Shown here: positions 61,896 to 64,000 of the stretch, one piece after another
Layout of the letters: each line of letters starts with the position of its first letter
Numbering within the stretch: the stretch's first letter is position 1
Assembly: GCF_905475395.1 (NCBI RefSeq)
Contig: NC_058340.1
Location: 70,162,181 to 70,226,180 of the forward strand
From: Chrysoperla carnea
Taxonomy: Eukaryota; Arthropoda; Insecta; Neuroptera; Chrysopidae
Length of the DNA: 64,000 bases
Direction of reading: 5' to 3'
Program-made: the position numbers and the translations under genes
Notes under the pieces: model-generated
Seen by the model: only the letters and a program-made list of their open reading frames with translations
Databases searched by the model: none
Told to the model about the DNA's origin: nothing

Positions 61896-62521
61896 GGATG
61901 TATGAGCATGACAACAATGTTTGATTTAAAGGCTCAAAATTTGTTTGTAGGTAGTCTTTTACTCAAAGAATATGTGGTTAAAATTTCAGCTTAGGTATCC
62001 GTGCAAATTTTTAAGAAAAAAGTCATTAAAAATCGATATAAAATACATTGGCTCTTATGGAGGAATCTCAAAAAACTACATATTTTGGAAGTTTTTGATA
62101 ATTTTCATTTGGAATGAATGAAAAGAAATTTTAAAAAAACTTTTTAATAGAAAGTAAACATATTAGCAATGAATTAGAAAAGAAAAAAACTAAGTGTCAC
62201 CGTCCATATAAGGGATGTAAGAGCAGGGTAGATTAAGGGTTGAAATTATTTTTATCTTATTTTCAACTTTGATGATGAATTTTGTTATAACTTCATGAAT
62301 GTAGACGAAAAATAAGAATACAATTTTTCGATATGTGTTTTGGTTTTCGAAATATCGAAAGCTAAATAATTAAACAAAGATATTTTGAAAATTAAGCCAG
62401 ATATCGAAAAATTTTATTCTTACTTTTCGTCTTATATCGTCAAGTAATAACATAAATGTATCATCAAAATTGAAAATATCTATTTTTAAATTTGTGCCCC
62501 CACTACCATGCTCATACATCC
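61896..62521. mobile_element. TTAA-flanked MITE (626 bp)
   Basis: Inverted ends GGATGTATGAGCATG and CATGCTCATACATCC, with TTAA on both sides (61892-61895, 62522-62525). An inner inverted repeat (about 62255-62480) adds a second hairpin. TTAA target suggests piggyBac-like mobilisation. Confidence 0.85.
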
Positions 62522-62789
62522 TTAAATAGATTAAAAAGTGTGTCGAAAATATGTGTTATCAATTATTTCCGAAATGTTGTTTTGAAAAGTTATTCTAATT
62601 TTCATCTCTACAAAGTTTTGGTTACATATCACCTTCCTGTTCAGTTTTTTGTTAAAAAACAAGTAAAATCCATCAATTGACTAATTAATTGTTGAAATAA
62701 AGTGTAGAATGTTAGTACTTGCATTATTTTTAACAAATTAGAAAAGTTCCTTTTGGCCGACATATAATTTGGTTTCAAAGTACTGCCGA

Positions 62790-63300
62790 AATTTTTTTGC
62801 GTTTTTCTCGATTTTTTTTAAAGGGTACAACTTAAAAAATTGCAGAAAATCGAAAAATTTTTTAAATCTCCAATTTTGATAAAACTCAGTTTATAAGGAA
62901 ATTTTGATCCAAAAAGTACAAAAATCGGGCGTATTTGATGTCTGGTCTAATAGATTTTGAGATACGGACTAAAATCGATTCAAATATTGCGATATCCCAG
63001 AAACTCTGCATCCAATCATTAAATTAACGGGATTTTTATACTTTTTGGACCAAAATTACCCCATCCACCGACTTTCATCAAATTCGGAAACATAAATATT
63101 TTTTGCGTTTTTCTCGATTTTTTCAAAGGGGTACCCTTAAAAAAATTGAAAAAATCGAAAAATTTTTAACCTCCAATTTTGATAAAACTCAGTTTATAAG
63201 ATAATTTTGACCCAAAAAGTACAAAAATCGGGTGCATTTGATGACTGGTCCAATAGTTTTTGAAATATGGACTAAAATCGATCTAAATATTGCTATATCT
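62790..63300. repeat. Two-unit tandem repeat, 306-bp period
   Basis: GCGTTTTTCTCGATTTTTT at 62799 recurs at 63105, followed in both by CTCCAATTTTGATAAAACTC and CCAAAAAGTACAAAAATCGG. Related words occur near 25370 and 43740-43860, so the unit is dispersed. Confidence 0.8.
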
Positions 63301-63811
63301 TAGAAATTTCAACCCAATTGTGTTGGAATGATTTTGGAAAGTTCCAAAACCAAAACGTTTTTTTAATGTAAGAAAAAATGAGAAACGATATAATCAAAAT
63401 TAAATTTTAAAATTCAAAAAAAAAAATTTAATCTTCATTTTATAATATTTAATGCAGATATTAAAATAATTTAAAAAAAAAATCATTTATATTCAAATTC
63501 ACAACCAATAATTATAATTACAGTAAGACCTATTTATAAAGATAATAATAAACAGCCAGCCGACAAACAATTTATTATTAAAAAAGGAAATTAAATTAAA
63601 GTGACCATCATACCATAAACACAATTAGCAAAAAAATAAATTAAAAAAATTATATCAAATTAAGAAGTGCCAAGCCATATGGTTTTCTTTCAAAAAAAAA
63701 TACAAAAAACCTGATTCATACAAAAAAAAATTACTTTCACAAAAGCAAGAATAGAGTAGCGCACCATCCTTGTCACAATTATCTAAATATCGTGTACAAA
63801 ATTTATTTCAG

Positions 63812-64000
63812 GGACGGATCTAGGTATGATTCATTGGAAGAAGAAGGGTACTCGATATCGTGTCATTATAGACGAATTATAACAGACAGAGTAGTTCAAA
63901 ATATAAGTAGATACAGTTCAGAGACACAACTAGATTGTTTATAACTGACTCATCATCGCATAGTACCCATTTTTCATTTTCATTCTGGGTTTTTGTCTAG
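63812..64000. mobile_element. Possible left end of a hAT-like element cut by the window
   Basis: CAGGGACGGATCTAGG resembles common hAT left termini. The right end is not in the window, so this is tentative. Confidence 0.3.

Noticed and set aside
1-64000. CRISPR arrays, bacterial operons, or integrated virus genes.
   Set aside because: None seen; intron structure and repeats are those of an animal nuclear genome, and the short direct repeats present have no spacer pattern.

Overview
The window looks like nuclear DNA from an insect. It is strongly AT-rich, its genes have GT-AG introns, and it carries many short non-autonomous DNA transposons, old non-LTR retrotransposon pieces and tRNA-derived SINE heads. 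The non-muscle tropomyosin start exon is of the type known from Drosophila Tm1. The sequence alone does not settle the insect order.

Layout, left to right. (1) 1-4014, minus: TAPT1-family membrane protein, five exons, with its 3' end beyond the left edge. (2) 6675-11884, plus: a cluster of three related intronless genes for secreted matrixin-like zinc metalloproteases. Two are full length (433 and 455 aa) with Thr-rich mucin-like tails. The third is a truncated relic whose upstream region was split by a transposon that itself carries a second transposon. (3) 12198-13480, minus: cyclophilin PPIL3, with another copy of the same transposon in an intron. (4) 13505-15660: a gene-free stretch of nested inverted-repeat elements, including a hAT-like MITE with a perfect 8-bp target duplication. 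(5) 15661-19872, plus: Vps45 (Sec1/Munc18 family), 11 exons, 562 aa. (6) 19873-21805: SINE heads and long hairpins. (7) 21806-23861, plus: a three-exon gene of unknown function encoding a 551-aa Gln/Asn/Pro-rich protein with Cys pairs. (8) 24315-58462, minus: tropomyosin 1 (Tm1), non-muscle 5' start. It has two alternative exons at each of two positions, three at a third, and three alternative C-terminal exons. Its introns hold most of the mobile DNA, including a Harbinger remnant and a short 18S rRNA-like fragment. (9) 58463-64000: upstream of the Tm1 non-muscle start, only repeats and MITEs seen. High-molecular-weight (muscle) Tm1 start exons were not found and would be expected further right.

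The conserved genes are unrelated housekeeping or cytoskeletal loci: membrane and cilium biology, peptidyl-prolyl isomerisation, endosomal SNARE control, and actin regulation. The most unusual content is the matrixin cluster: no cysteine-switch prodomain, no introns, loss of the Met-turn Met in one copy, a frameshift in the repeat-bearing tail of another, and decay of the third. Splice junctions given here were checked for reading-frame continuity by hand; no database search was possible.
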